Origin: Myroides fluvii
Lineage (GTDB): Bacteria; Bacteroidota; Bacteroidia; Flavobacteriales; Flavobacteriaceae
Assembly (NCBI RefSeq): GCF_009792295.1
Contig: NZ_CP039934.1
Coordinates: 2,004,501-2,068,500 of the forward strand
Direction: 5' to 3'
DNA length: 64,000 nt
A program made the position numbers and the translations under genes. This document shows, in pieces, positions 6,818 to 15,864 of the stretch (positions within the stretch are counted from its first letter, which is position 1; each line of letters starts with the position of its first letter). The notes beneath the pieces are model-generated. The model made no database searches. It was given only the letters and a program-made list of their open reading frames with translations, and was not told the origin of the DNA.

Positions 6818-8608
6818 TGGTTGATCACTTAGGGCTTTCATAAAAGCTATGATCGACTGAATTTCCTGCGCTGTCAAGTCGAGAGGTGTATCAGGTAAGG
6901 TTTGGTTTTCTACGTCTAATCCCAGACCAATACCACCTCCTTTGTTATAGAAGTCCATGACTTCTTCTAGTGTTTCATATACTCCATTGTGCATATACGG
7001 ACCACTTTCGTTTATGTTTCTCACAGTTGGAGTTTTAAAAGCGTGTTTGAGTTGGGCCAAATCAGTATTGAATACATATCGACCTAAATCGTCATCTAAA
7101 TGTGTGCCAGCTTTGTCTTTTGGAACACCGAGGATTTCTTGTTCTGAACTCCTGAAATAAGGGGAGACCGTTCCGTTAAATACGGGTAAAAAGTGACAAG
7201 TGGCGCATTGCGCTTTTCCTACAAATAGGTTGAATCCTTGTTGTTCTTGCGGGGTCATAGTTGCCTTATTTCCTCTCATATACTCATCAAATCGTGAGTT
7301 GAAGGTCGAAAGGGAACGAATGTATGAAGCCAATGCATTTTCTACTTGCCATACTGCGATGGGCTCTTCGGTTTGATACGCTTGGGCAAATTGTTTTTTG
7401 TACGTAACACTTTGATTTAAAACTAAGACAATCTCTTTTAAATTGCCGTGCATTTCGTCTTTATTCGTAATTACATCTGTTGTCTGACTTTCTAATGTCA
7501 CACTGCGCATATCCCAAAATTGACCGTGATAATATCCCGCATAGTTTAAAGAGAGTGCATTGCGCTGTAACGGGTTTCCTGCCAGATCCAGCGATGTTTT
7601 TCTGTTTTCGCTAAAAGCTTTATCAGGATGATGACAAGAGGCACAACTTCTCGTATTGTCTTTTGATAATTGGGAGTCAAAGAATAATTCTTTTCCTAAA
7701 GCAATTTTATTTGGGGTCGCATAATAGGAACTATCCGGTAAAAAAGCATTGAGATTAATGGTGTTGGGATCAAATAATGAACCTGTCTCACCTGCTATGA
7801 CCTGATTATTTTGTAAAAAAGGAATAGCTAATTCGCGCTGTAAAGCAACAATTTCCTGCGCCAATGGGTCCAAATACGTCAAGATGAAATTGAGGTAATC
7901 AAAGGTGTTTTTGGCTGGATTGACCTCGCATATCCCAATGGCTTCTGTTAGTAACTGCTGTATTGTCGAATATGATTGCGTATGGGTCCATGCTTTAGAG
8001 ACTGCGATGGCTTGATTTACTCCCGTTAAACTCGCAGAGGCTTCAATAAACTGTAACTTGCTAGCAGGAGTGTCAAAACCCGTAATACCTAAAGTGGTGA
8101 TTTGAAATACTTCTAATTTGAGTGCTTCCAATACAGAAGCAGGCGCAAAGGTAATAACTTCAAAGTTTTTGTGAATTTTGTTGGATAAGTTTTTGAGTTT
8201 TCTCGCTTGCAGTAAAAGTTCTGCTTGAGCGGTTGTATCATAACTAGGATAGATTAGTTCTTCAACCACTTGAAAGCCCTCAGCAGGGATGAATTTGTTT
8301 TCGTCTAAATCCAATTGATCTAAAGCAGGACCATTCATAGCTGCAGCAGTATGAGGTAAAAAGTAAGATACGGCCCATTCTATTTTTTTGTAAGCAAGTC
8401 GGCTGGCAATAAACTGTTGTCTAATCTGCGTGCTGTCTTGGTTGTTTTCTATAGCGTGAATAAGTTGATCTATGTTGGTGCTAAGTGTATCCACTTGTTC
8501 AACCAAATAGGTGTTGTAAGTCAGTGATTGGTAAGTGTCTTTCTTTTGACAGCTGATAATGCCAATTGCGAGTAAGAGCAAAAGGAGAGTTGATTTGATC
8601 TGTTGCAT
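6815..8608 (-). CDS. imelysin-like / di-heme cytochrome c peroxidase fusion lipoprotein
   Basis: Predicted periplasmic lipoprotein of 597 residues (lipobox GIISC, Cys20), starting at ATG 8608; an upstream in-frame GTG (8632) falls inside the neighbouring terminator and was rejected. Residues about 30-260 resemble the imelysin (iron-regulated, M75-like) helical domain, but its GxHxxE motif reads GFQVVE (111-116), with Gln in place of His. Residues about 290-590 are a MauG/CcpA-type di-heme peroxidase with two haem c sites, CASCH (322-326) and CATCH (468-472), and the conserved SGPYMHNG segment. It probably reduces peroxide or carries out a MauG-like oxidation. Whether the imelysin part binds metal is unknown. 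Confidence 0.85.
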   Translation of the reverse strand: MQQIKSTLLLLLLAIGIISCQKKDTYQSLTYNTYLVEQVDTLSTNIDQLIHAIENNQDSTQIRQQFIASRLAYKKIEWAVSYFLPHTAAAMNGPALDQLDLDENKFIPAEGFQVVEELIYPSYDTTAQAELLLQARKLKNLSNKIHKNFEVITFAPASVLEALKLEVFQITTLGITGFDTPASKLQFIEASASLTGVNQAIAVSKAWTHTQSYSTIQQLLTEAIGICEVNPAKNTFDYLNFILTYLDPLAQEIVALQRELAIPFLQNNQVIAGETGSLFDPNTINLNAFLPDSSYYATPNKIALGKELFFDSQLSKDNTRSCASCHHPDKAFSENRKTSLDLAGNPLQRNALSLNYAGYYHGQFWDMRSVTLESQTTDVITNKDEMHGNLKEIVLVLNQSVTYKKQFAQAYQTEEPIAVWQVENALASYIRSLSTFNSRFDEYMRGNKATMTPQEQQGFNLFVGKAQCATCHFLPVFNGTVSPYFRSSEQEILGVPKDKAGTHLDDDLGRYVFNTDLAQLKHAFKTPTVRNINESGPYMHNGVYETLEEVMDFYNKGGGIGLGLDVENQTLPDTPLDLTAQEIQSIIAFMKALSDQP

Positions 8609-8609
8609 A

Positions 8610-8652
8610 GTATAAAAAGACACTTTACACACTGAAAATAGTGTGTAAAGTG
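8610..8652 (-). terminator. terminator of the PhoX-type gene
   Basis: Perfect 12-bp inverted repeat CACTTTACACAC (8621-8632) and GTGTGTAAAGTG (8641-8652) with an 8-nt loop; on the minus strand it is followed by TCTTTTTATAC. It lies between two same-strand genes, so the peroxidase gene is either expressed by read-through or has its own promoter here. Confidence 0.8.
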
Positions 8653-8667
8653 TAGTATATGAGGGTT

Positions 8668-10179
8668 CTATTTTTCGACGTTGCGAATGATTACAACTTG
8701 TCCGCCTTCTTTGTTTTTGTTTACGCCTGCTTTATCCGCGTTCATAAACTCATCTTTTTGCCAAGTATGCGAGTGAATATTAACAGCAAATGTATTTGGG
8801 ATACCTATTAAGTCAGAAATGTCTTCCATTGCTCCAAATTCCCAAGAACCAAATTTTTGTAAATTTCCTGATTGGTTATAATTGGCTTGCCATTGAGCAT
8901 CCTGTCTGTTGTGCTTCATGTTCAACCACGGTTTGTATGTTCCGTCTGACATTTTGTATTGCCAGATATATGAATCGTGTTTTGCATCTGCATAGTAAGA
9001 ATCTCCGTCTTCTTGAATATAAACGTAGTTTTCAGTTACGCATAGATTATCTGGATTTATGAGGTTGTTTCCTGGATTACTATCACCCTCAGCAGCAACA
9101 GAAAGTTTACCTGTAAGCATATTGTTTTTGTCTAGGACTAACTTATACACACGACCCCACATCGTAAAGCCTTCTACAGGGTTACCACCGCTAGCTTGCC
9201 CAGTTGCAGTGAAATACAATTCATTTCCTTTATTGGCTCCTTTGCGGTAATCGATATCCTCTACACGAGAAAAGCGAATTACACCCAATTCCATATTTTT
9301 TTGATTGATTTGTGCTCCCGTTAAGTTTTTAGCATTGGGTATCTCAACAAATTCCACCTCATATTCGTTGCCTTTATTCAGGTCCATTTCCGTATATCCT
9401 CCTGATTTTCTTTTCAAGGCATATAATTTTCCGTTGTGTAAATCTCCCTGATCTCCTACATACATCAGTAATTGTCCTGCACTTTGATGGTTTGAACCGT
9501 AGCCTTGATCTTCTCCAATCACGATATAGGTTTTGCCTTTAGATACGTCTATCGGTAGAGGAACTGCATTTTCCATACTCGCTTTTCCTAAAGCAGGTAA
9601 AACGCGATCCGTCGATGATTTTAAATCTGTAGATCCCAATGGATCGATAGCGTGCACCATACTTTCTTCACCAGATTCTCCTGCAGTTAGGAAAATAGGA
9701 CCAAATCCATGCAATTCCGGTTTGGCTAAGGTAGCAGAACACAAACGTGTAATTCCACCAATACCATCAACAATATATTCTCCTTTTACAGGTTTGAATG
9801 TCTTATCTAAATACACACGTGAAACCGATTGCATGATTTCGTGATTGGTAATCATTAAAAACCCATCCCCATTAGGGTCTTTCATAAAACCAGCACCGTC
9901 AGGTTGTCCTCCAAAAACAAACGAAGGGGAACCTTCTAATTGATCTTCACTAGAAATAAGCGAAAAAATCTCTAGGTTATTGAAACCAGGCATTGCATAT
10001 ACAAATGCAGGGGTTTTAGAATGGTTTTTTAAGGTAATAGGATTTTTAGGATCTGGTTTTGGTTCCTCTTTAATAGGATCTTTGTCCGTAACTTTGTTGT
10101 CATCATTGTTACACGATGTGACAGCAAGAGATAGTAGTAAGCTCGCTGTCAAAACAGTCATTGTGTTGTTTAGTTTCAT
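8668..10179 (-). CDS. DUF839 / PhoX-type phosphatase-like lipoprotein
   Basis: Predicted lipoprotein (lipobox LAVTSC, Cys23) of 503 residues. The body has the features of DUF839/PhoX beta-propeller proteins: GGIGGITRLCSATLAKP, GEDQGYGSNHQ, the DNLCVTENYVYIQEDGDS segment and a C-terminal HSHTWQ. Characterised PhoX enzymes are secreted calcium- and iron-dependent alkaline phosphatases. The acidic and Cys ligands seem to be partly present, so phosphatase activity is plausible but not certain. It is upstream of the peroxidase fusion on the same strand but separated by a strong terminator. Confidence 0.8.
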   Translation of the reverse strand: MKLNNTMTVLTASLLLSLAVTSCNNDDNKVTDKDPIKEEPKPDPKNPITLKNHSKTPAFVYAMPGFNNLEIFSLISSEDQLEGSPSFVFGGQPDGAGFMKDPNGDGFLMITNHEIMQSVSRVYLDKTFKPVKGEYIVDGIGGITRLCSATLAKPELHGFGPIFLTAGESGEESMVHAIDPLGSTDLKSSTDRVLPALGKASMENAVPLPIDVSKGKTYIVIGEDQGYGSNHQSAGQLLMYVGDQGDLHNGKLYALKRKSGGYTEMDLNKGNEYEVEFVEIPNAKNLTGAQINQKNMELGVIRFSRVEDIDYRKGANKGNELYFTATGQASGGNPVEGFTMWGRVYKLVLDKNNMLTGKLSVAAEGDSNPGNNLINPDNLCVTENYVYIQEDGDSYYADAKHDSYIWQYKMSDGTYKPWLNMKHNRQDAQWQANYNQSGNLQKFGSWEFGAMEDISDLIGIPNTFAVNIHSHTWQKDEFMNADKAGVNKNKEGGQVVIIRNVEK

Positions 10180-10200
10180 TTTTGTTTATTTTTGTTGAGA

Positions 10201-10208
10201 CAAACATA
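10201..10208 (-). promoter_or_regulatory. -7 element of the PhoX-type gene
   Basis: Reading the minus strand gives TATGTTTG, a full TAnnTTTG match, 21 nt before the ATG at 10179. I see no convincing -33 TTG. Confidence 0.5.
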
Positions 10209-10395
10209 GGAGTTGTACGTATCTGTAGAGTTATTGATACTTTATTAAATCTTTAACAAAAAAGAATAGGGGTATCGGAATCGAAGCGAGACTAAAACTC
10301 AAAATTCACAGCAGGTAACCGTTGAAAAAGAGATAAATATTTTGTAGCTTATACTTTATTGTGTACCTTGATTACTTACATTTTTTTAAAAAACA

Positions 10396-11109
10396 ATGAA
10401 TCCAATTGAAACCATATTAACTCAAGATTATCTTACCATTATTGGATTTGCATTGCTGTTAAATACGTCCTTAATTATAGGGTCTATACTATTCTATTTT
10501 TTATGGCATGCTTTTTCGAAAAATAGGATTGAGGTTAATGCATATCAACCCATTGTCCCATCTGATATTGTAGCTGTATGCTCTACTTTAATTTGCAATG
10601 TGATGGTATTTGTTTTAGGTGCTTTTTTGTGGAGAGCGGGATATTTAGAGATTGATTTCGATGCACTACACGTTGGAACAGTCTTACTACAACTTGTTCT
10701 GTTGATTTTGGTAGTTGATTTTTGGATGTATGTTTTTCATAAAATGGCACATCATAGGTTGTTGTATCAGGTTGTTCATGGAAAACACCATGAACACGTA
10801 GGTGTAAACGCCTTGAGTCTCTTTGTGCTTAGTCCGTTCGAAGCTATTGGTTTCGGATTAATGTTAATGGCTATATTGTGGTTTTATCCCTTTCATTATT
10901 TCAGTGTAGGGTTGTATTTTGTTATTAATGTACTATGGGGAACTATCGGTCATTTTAATCGAGTAGGGAAGCTTTTTCTCAAGGGATGGAGGGGGTGGAT
11001 CGGTACGGCTAGTTTTCACAATATGCACCATATCGAACCACAAAAAAACTTTGGTTTCTATACTACACTTTGGGATCGACTATTTCGCACGCATCAAACA
11101 AGAATCTAG
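10396..11109 (+). CDS. sterol desaturase / fatty acid hydroxylase family protein
   Basis: Membrane di-iron oxygenase of 237 residues with several hydrophobic segments and the histidine clusters of the superfamily: HKMAHH, HGKHHEH and HNMHH, with additional His in GHFNRVG. Members hydroxylate or desaturate lipids, using His-coordinated di-iron on the cytosolic face of the membrane. The substrate cannot be told; in Bacteroidota, candidates include sphingolipid or fatty-acid hydroxylation. It is a single-gene unit convergent with purE, with a shared palindromic terminator downstream. Confidence 0.85.
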   Translation: MNPIETILTQDYLTIIGFALLLNTSLIIGSILFYFLWHAFSKNRIEVNAYQPIVPSDIVAVCSTLICNVMVFVLGAFLWRAGYLEIDFDALHVGTVLLQLVLLILVVDFWMYVFHKMAHHRLLYQVVHGKHHEHVGVNALSLFVLSPFEAIGFGLMLMAILWFYPFHYFSVGLYFVINVLWGTIGHFNRVGKLFLKGWRGWIGTASFHNMHHIEPQKNFGFYTTLWDRLFRTHQTRI

Positions 11110-11125
11110 AAGAAGAAGAAAAGAA

Positions 11126-11160
11126 ATAAAAAAAACCAGTAGTTGATCAACTACTGGTTT
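11126..11160 (-). terminator. terminator of purK-purE (palindrome)
   Basis: Perfect 28-bp palindrome at 11133-11160 (half-site AAACCAGTAGTTGA). On the minus strand it is followed by a long T-run, so it terminates purE. The plus-strand tail (ACTTATT) is weaker but may also serve the hydroxylase gene. Confidence 0.8.
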
Positions 11161-11194
11161 ACTTATTCGTGCGCTATACGTGTTAGCGAATGAT

Positions 11195-11677
11195 TTATTT
11201 TTTTAGGCTTTCTGCCGCTTTGAGTACAGCATCTCTTAAACCGTTTTTATAGGCAATCATCTTGTTGCGAATTTCTTCATTTTGACTACCCAAAATTTGC
11301 AGGGCTAATAGGCCTGCATTTTTTCCGCCATTTAAAGCCACCGTAGCAACAGGTACTCCACCAGGCATTTGTAAAATTGAAAGAACACTATCCCATCCAT
11401 CAATTGAATTACTTGATTTAACTGGTACGCCAATTACAGGAAGAGGAGACATTGAAGCAACCATCCCCGGTAAATGTGCTGCACCACCAGCTCCTGCTAT
11501 GATAACTTGAATTCCTCTCTGGTGTGCATGAGAAGAAAAATCAACTAATTTTTCAGGTGTGCGATGTGCTGAAACAATATCTACTTCTACTTCCACGCCA
11601 AACTCTTTGATGATATCAATGGCATCTTGCATGACAGGCATATCTGAAATACTGCCCATTACTACTGCTACTTTCAT
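11195..11677 (-). CDS. purE: N5-carboxyaminoimidazole ribonucleotide mutase
   Basis: Class I PurE converts N5-CAIR to CAIR in purine synthesis. The 160-residue protein has the N-terminal GSISDMPVM, the SAHRTP active-site segment and GAGGAAHLPGM, as expected. It begins 2 nt after purK on the minus strand, and the two form an operon read purK then purE. Acting right after PurK, it completes the two-step bacterial carboxylation of AIR. Confidence 0.95.
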   Translation of the reverse strand: MKVAVVMGSISDMPVMQDAIDIIKEFGVEVEVDIVSAHRTPEKLVDFSSHAHQRGIQVIIAGAGGAAHLPGMVASMSPLPVIGVPVKSSNSIDGWDSVLSILQMPGGVPVATVALNGGKNAGLLALQILGSQNEEIRNKMIAYKNGLRDAVLKAAESLKK

Positions 11678-11679
11678 AT

Positions 11680-12834
11680 TTATTGACTGATTACTTTAAT
11701 CGTTTCTTTTACTTGTTGAGCGATGGCTCTCGCTTTATCCATATCACTATTAACAATAGTTACATGCCCCATTTTTCGGAAAGGTCTTGTTTCTCTTTTT
11801 CCGTAAATATGTGGGGTTACACCTGGAATAGCTAAAATTTCATTCATTCCTTCGTAGTATACTTGCCCTGTGTGGCCTTCTGCACCAACTAGATTAACCA
11901 TCACCCCTGCTACTTTACTATCTGTATTTCCCAAAGGCAAATCTAAAATTGCGCGAATGTGTTGCTCAAATTGAGAGGTGTAACTCGCTTCAATCGAGTA
12001 ATGTCCTGAATTGTGTGGACGAGGAGCCACTTCATTTACTAATATCTCGTCCTCTTGCGTTTGGAACATCTCCACGGCTAAGAGACCTACGTGGTTAAAT
12101 TTTTCTGAAACAGCCAATGCAATTGCTCTAGCTTTATCTGCAACAGCTTCTTCAATACGAGCTGGACAAATCACGTATTCTACTTGATTTGCTTCGGGGT
12201 GAAACTCCATTTCTACAACAGGAAATGTTTTAATTTCTCCGGATGCGGAACGAGCAACGATAACGGCTAGCTCATTTTTAAAGGGAATCATCATTTCGGC
12301 TATACACTCCACTTCAGGTAATGCAGGAAGATCTGCTGCTGAACGAACAACTTTTACTCCATTTCCATCATAGCCAAATTGGGCGGATTTCCATACAAAA
12401 GGAACCGTTACGGTTTGTTCATTTACCGCTGCAATTAAATCAGATTTGGTAGAAAAACGAACATAAGGTGCGGTAGGAATTTGATGTGATGTATAAAAAT
12501 CTTTTTGATTGCCTTTATTCTGAATTAAACGCAACGTTTCTGGAGCAGGGTACACTTTAACTCCCTCTTTTTGTAATTGCTCTAAAGCTTCTAGGTTCAC
12601 TCCTTCAATTTCGATAGTTAAAACATCTACTTTCTTTCCAAAGCGGTAAACAGTTTCATAATCCATTAAGTCACCTTGAAAAAATTGATGCGCACCAAAT
12701 TGTGCAGGAGCTTCTTTACTTGGATCTAAAATAAGAGTTGCAATATCAAACTTGCGCGTGTCATACAAAAGCATTTTGCCTAGTTGTCCACCTCCTAATA
12801 TTCCCAAGCGAAAATCAGTTGAATAATAATTCAT
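11680..12834 (-). CDS. purK: N5-carboxyaminoimidazole ribonucleotide synthetase
   Basis: ATP-grasp enzyme that makes N5-CAIR from AIR, bicarbonate and ATP. It starts with an NAD-fold-like GILGGGQLGKML, followed by the ATP-grasp core (KSAQFGYDGNGVKVV) and the NEVAPRPHNSGHYSIEA signature. I chose ATG 12834 (384 residues). A longer frame opens with a TTG at 12861, but a TATCTTTG promoter element covers that site. It is first gene of purKE. Confidence 0.95.
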   Translation of the reverse strand: MNYYSTDFRLGILGGGQLGKMLLYDTRKFDIATLILDPSKEAPAQFGAHQFFQGDLMDYETVYRFGKKVDVLTIEIEGVNLEALEQLQKEGVKVYPAPETLRLIQNKGNQKDFYTSHQIPTAPYVRFSTKSDLIAAVNEQTVTVPFVWKSAQFGYDGNGVKVVRSAADLPALPEVECIAEMMIPFKNELAVIVARSASGEIKTFPVVEMEFHPEANQVEYVICPARIEEAVADKARAIALAVSEKFNHVGLLAVEMFQTQEDEILVNEVAPRPHNSGHYSIEASYTSQFEQHIRAILDLPLGNTDSKVAGVMVNLVGAEGHTGQVYYEGMNEILAIPGVTPHIYGKRETRPFRKMGHVTIVNSDMDKARAIAQQVKETIKVISQ

Positions 12835-12858
12835 TGTGTTGTTGTAATTGTGTTTGTG

Positions 12859-12866
12859 CAAAGATA
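12859..12866 (-). promoter_or_regulatory. -7 element of purKE promoter
   Basis: Minus-strand TATCTTTG, a consensus match, 24 nt upstream of the purK ATG. It overlaps the alternative TTG start and so argues against it. Confidence 0.55.
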
Positions 12867-13083
12867 TACTAAATCAAATGGTGTACATAAAATAGCAACA
12901 AAAAAAGTGAAGTTCCTCGAAGAATCTATAAGCGAAGCTTGACTCAGTGGGCTTGTACTGTATGGTAGGAGAATGTATTGGTTTTAACTGTTGTTAATTG
13001 GTTTCGATGTTTTTATGATTTTAATGTAGGGATAATACCAATAGTTTAGTTTTACTAATGTGAAAAAAAACTTAAAATAATTC

Positions 13084-13113
13084 TTGTTTAGTTAAAAAAT
13101 TAACTTATATTTG
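13084..13113 (+). promoter_or_regulatory. consensus promoter of a small transcription unit
   Basis: TTG (13084-13086), a 19-nt spacer and TATATTTG (13106-13113): one of the two best Bacteroidota promoters in the window. The predicted transcript starts near 13117. No normal gene lies between it and the terminator at 13243-13276. Confidence 0.6.
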
Positions 13114-13116
13114 AAA

Positions 13117-13276
13117 ACAATATTACATGGTACAACGTAGTAAAAGATACTATATACTCTTGATCTGGTATATAAAAAATAATCTTAACAATAAGACTTA
13201 TTAGCTTTGGTTTTAGAGTTAGATTGAATTAGTTTGTTTTAGACGTAGCGTTTGCAGAAAGCGCTACGTTTTTTTA
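13117..13276 (+). ncRNA. candidate small RNA or small-peptide transcript
   Basis: Defined only by its flanks: a consensus promoter (13084-13113) and an intrinsic terminator (13243-13276), giving an RNA of about 160 nt. It contains a 25-codon frame (13127-13204, starting MVQRSKRYYILLIWYI, basic then hydrophobic), beginning about 10 nt after the predicted start site. It could be a small regulatory RNA, a short peptide mRNA or both. I recognise no RNA or peptide family. Confidence 0.4.
13243..13276 (+). terminator. terminator of the small transcription unit
   Basis: ACGTAGCG (13243-13250) pairs with CGCTACGT (13262-13269); TTT/AAA extends the stem across a one-base bulge. A run of seven T follows. 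Confidence 0.75.
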
Positions 13277-13463
13277 TGGAAAAAAAGTACCGAAGGGAAT
13301 GCAGCGCATCTTCTTACTGATCACTTCTGGATAATTTATCTCGAATGGAGCCTCTTCAATACCCCTAGTACAAACCCCATAAAAATACAAAAACACAAAA
13401 ATCAAGGGTGAATTTGTTTGGAATTCATCTGTTAAGGATTATAAATGTGGTATATCTTTTTTG

Positions 13464-13471
13464 TATATTTG
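13464..13471 (+). promoter_or_regulatory. -7 element of hpt promoter
   Basis: TATATTTG, a consensus match, 22 nt before the hpt ATG at 13494. It overlaps the first codons of a longer TTG-initiated frame, which is therefore not the real start. Confidence 0.6.
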
Positions 13472-13493
13472 CAAATTATCAATTCAATTGTTT

Positions 13494-14027
13494 ATGGAAA
13501 TTCAAGTTTTGGATAAGACTTTTGTTCCTTTTATTTCGGAAAAACGGATTCAAGAAAGATTAGGAGAAATAGCAAGTGAAATTTTGCGGGATATGAACGG
13601 AGAAACGCCAATCTTTATTGGTGTTTTGAATGGATCTTTTATGGTTGTTTCTGACTTGGTTAAACAATATAAAGGGGAATGCGAGATGAGCTTTGTTAAG
13701 ATGGCTTCGTACATAGGAACACAATCATCTAATCAAGTGAATCAATTGCTAGGATTGGATATTGATGTGACGGATCGACGCGTGATTATCATCGAAGATA
13801 TTGTCGATACGGGAAATACATTAGTAGCTTTAAAGGATCTTTTTGAGCAACAACGTCCAAAAGAAGTTAGAATTTGCACCTTGTGTTTAAAACCTGAAGC
13901 ATATACCAAAGACATTAAATTAGATTATGTCGCTTTTGAAATTGAAAATAAATTCATCGTCGGCTATGGGATGGATTATGATAAACATGGAAGGAATATT
14001 CCAGAAATATATCAAATTAAAGAGTAA
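13494..14027 (+). CDS. hpt: hypoxanthine phosphoribosyltransferase
   Basis: Purine salvage: converts hypoxanthine (and probably guanine) with PRPP to the nucleotide. The type I phosphoribosyltransferase PRPP loop EDIVDTGNTL is present, and the N-terminal half has FIGVLNGSFMVVSDLV, as in Hpt. From ATG 13494 the protein has 177 residues, the normal length. adk follows after 34 nt and obg after that, so hpt-adk-obg is probably one operon. Confidence 0.92.
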   Translation: MEIQVLDKTFVPFISEKRIQERLGEIASEILRDMNGETPIFIGVLNGSFMVVSDLVKQYKGECEMSFVKMASYIGTQSSNQVNQLLGLDIDVTDRRVIIIEDIVDTGNTLVALKDLFEQQRPKEVRICTLCLKPEAYTKDIKLDYVAFEIENKFIVGYGMDYDKHGRNIPEIYQIKE

Positions 14028-14061
14028 TAAAAACAGTAACAGCATAATAAAGTAAAGTAGC

Positions 14062-14637
14062 ATGATTGCAATAGTTTTATTTGGAAAACCTGGTGCAGGA
14101 AAAGGCACACAGGCAGAATTTCTTAAAGGAAAGTATAATTTAACTCATATTTCTACCGGAGATGTGTTTCGTTATAATCTAAAAAATGGAACTGAATTAG
14201 GGAAACAGGCCAAGGTCTTTATGGATAAAGCAGAATTGGTTCCAGATTCTATTACAATTGATATGCTTGCTGATGAGGTAGAAAAAAACATGGATAAAGC
14301 CGGGTTTTTATTCGATGGATTTCCCCGTACAATTCAACAAGCAGAAGCATTAGAAGCTTTATTAAAGGAAAAAAATATCCGTTTTGTAGGAACGGTTGGC
14401 TTAGAAGCTAATGACGATGTGTTAGTACAACGTATCCTAGAAAGAGGAAAAACAAGTGGAAGAGCAGATGATCAAGATGAGAAAATCATCAGAAGTCGCT
14501 ATGAAGAATACAATGAAAAAACAGCGCCATTAATCGATTACTATACAGGAAAAAACTGTTATAATTCAGTAGATGGAATTGGAACTGTTGAAGAAATTAC
14601 AGCGAGATTAAGCGGTGTAATAGACCGTTTGATCTAA
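14062..14637 (+). CDS. adk: adenylate kinase
   Basis: Interconverts ATP + AMP and 2 ADP. P-loop GKPGAGKGTQ at the N-terminus, the AMP-site segment FDGFPRTIQQAE, and the LID arginines in RADDQDEKIIRSR. At 191 residues it is the short-LID form without a zinc-binding insert. In many bacteria adk sits after secY in the ribosomal cluster; here it lies between hpt and obg. Confidence 0.95.
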   Translation: MIAIVLFGKPGAGKGTQAEFLKGKYNLTHISTGDVFRYNLKNGTELGKQAKVFMDKAELVPDSITIDMLADEVEKNMDKAGFLFDGFPRTIQQAEALEALLKEKNIRFVGTVGLEANDDVLVQRILERGKTSGRADDQDEKIIRSRYEEYNEKTAPLIDYYTGKNCYNSVDGIGTVEEITARLSGVIDRLI

Positions 14638-14690
14638 TCGATCTTTTGGATAAAAAAGACAAGTACAAAGAGAAGGTAATATAATAAAAG

Positions 14691-15692
14691 ATGACTGAAG
14701 GGAATTTTGTAGACTACGTGAAAATATATGTAGCCTCAGGAAAAGGTGGAAGAGGTTCTACGCATTTACACCGAGAAAAATTTATTGAAAAAGGAGGTCC
14801 TGATGGTGGTGATGGTGGACGTGGAGGTCATGTCTATATTGTCGGTAACGAAGGGTTATGGACGTTGTATCACTTGAAATTCCAACGCCATATCAAAGCA
14901 GGGCATGGTGGTGATGGTGGTAGTTCTAGAAGTACGGGTTCTGATGGGGAAGATCGAGTTATTGAAGTACCTCTGGGAACAGTTGTAAAGGATAAAGAAA
15001 CAGGAGAAGTCCTTTTTGAAATTACAGCACATAACGAAAAGAGAATCCTTGGAAAAGGAGGAAAAGGGGGATTGGGAAACTGGAACTTTAGAACGTCAAC
15101 CAATCAAACACCTCGTTATGCGCAACCAGGAATGCCTGGTCAAGAATTGGATATTATTTTGGAGCTAAAAGTATTAGCTGATGTAGGTTTGGTAGGATTT
15201 CCCAATGCGGGAAAATCAACACTTTTATCTGTGTTGACCTCTGCAAAACCAAAGATTGCTGATTATCCTTTTACAACCTTAAAACCAAATTTGGGAATTG
15301 TTGCTTACCGTGATTTTAAATCTTTTGTGATTGCTGATATCCCCGGAATTATCGAAGGTGCAGCAGAAGGAAAAGGTTTAGGACATTATTTCTTGCGTCA
15401 TATTGAACGCAATTCAACCCTTCTCTTTATGGTGCCTGCTGATGCGGAAGACATCAAAAAAGAATACGAAATTCTCTTGGATGAATTGAGACGATACAAT
15501 CCGGAAATGCTAGATAAGGATCGTCTTTTAATCATTACCAAATCGGATATGTTAGATCAAGAACTTCAAGCCGAAATGAAAGCAGAGCTAGATGCAGCAT
15601 TAGAAGGAATGCCTTATATGTTTATATCTGCAGTTGCGCAGCAAGGTCTTCAAGAACTAAAAGATAAATTATGGCAAATGTTAAATAACTAG
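14691..15692 (+). CDS. obg: Obg family GTPase
   Basis: Essential ribosome-associated GTPase involved in 50S maturation and stress control. The N-terminal Obg fold (about 1-160) carries the glycine-rich stretches ([30 protein letters not shown]). The G domain has GFPNAGKST (G1), DIPG (G3) and TKSD (G4). There is no C-terminal OCT domain, which is usual for the 333-residue form. A strong terminator lies 7 nt after the stop. Confidence 0.95.
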   Translation: MTEGNFVDYVKIYVASGKGGRGSTHLHREKFIEKGGPDGGDGGRGGHVYIVGNEGLWTLYHLKFQRHIKAGHGGDGGSSRSTGSDGEDRVIEVPLGTVVKDKETGEVLFEITAHNEKRILGKGGKGGLGNWNFRTSTNQTPRYAQPGMPGQELDIILELKVLADVGLVGFPNAGKSTLLSVLTSAKPKIADYPFTTLKPNLGIVAYRDFKSFVIADIPGIIEGAAEGKGLGHYFLRHIERNSTLLFMVPADAEDIKKEYEILLDELRRYNPEMLDKDRLLIITKSDMLDQELQAEMKAELDAALEGMPYMFISAVAQQGLQELKDKLWQMLNN

Positions 15693-15698
15693 CCTGTA

Positions 15699-15727
15699 AG
15701 CGAGATTTTAAAATCTCGCTTTTTTTA
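15699..15727 (+). terminator. terminator after obg
   Basis: Perfect palindrome at 15699-15720 (half-site AGCGAGATTTT) followed by seven T. Confidence 0.85.
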
Positions 15728-15864
15728 TATCCATTTTAAACTAAAAATGGTTATTTTTTTGTTAAAAAAAAGCGTGTTATTTGGCTTTTATTCGTTTTTT
15801 TTTGATTTTTTTATATATTTACCCTCAATAGAAATATTTGAAAAAAGAGAAATAAAGCTCATTT

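Larger units (their letters stand above)
12867..13493. other. gene-poor region between purK and hpt
   Basis: No ordinary gene on either strand in about 630 nt. It contains a compact promoter-to-terminator unit at 13084-13276 (listed separately) and the hpt promoter at 13464-13471. I recognise nothing in 12867-13083 or 13277-13440. Confidence 0.6.

Noticed and set aside
8609..8632. GTG start extending the peroxidase fusion by eight residues
   Set aside because: It falls inside the terminator hairpin of the upstream gene and the ATG at 8608 gives a proper lipoprotein signal.
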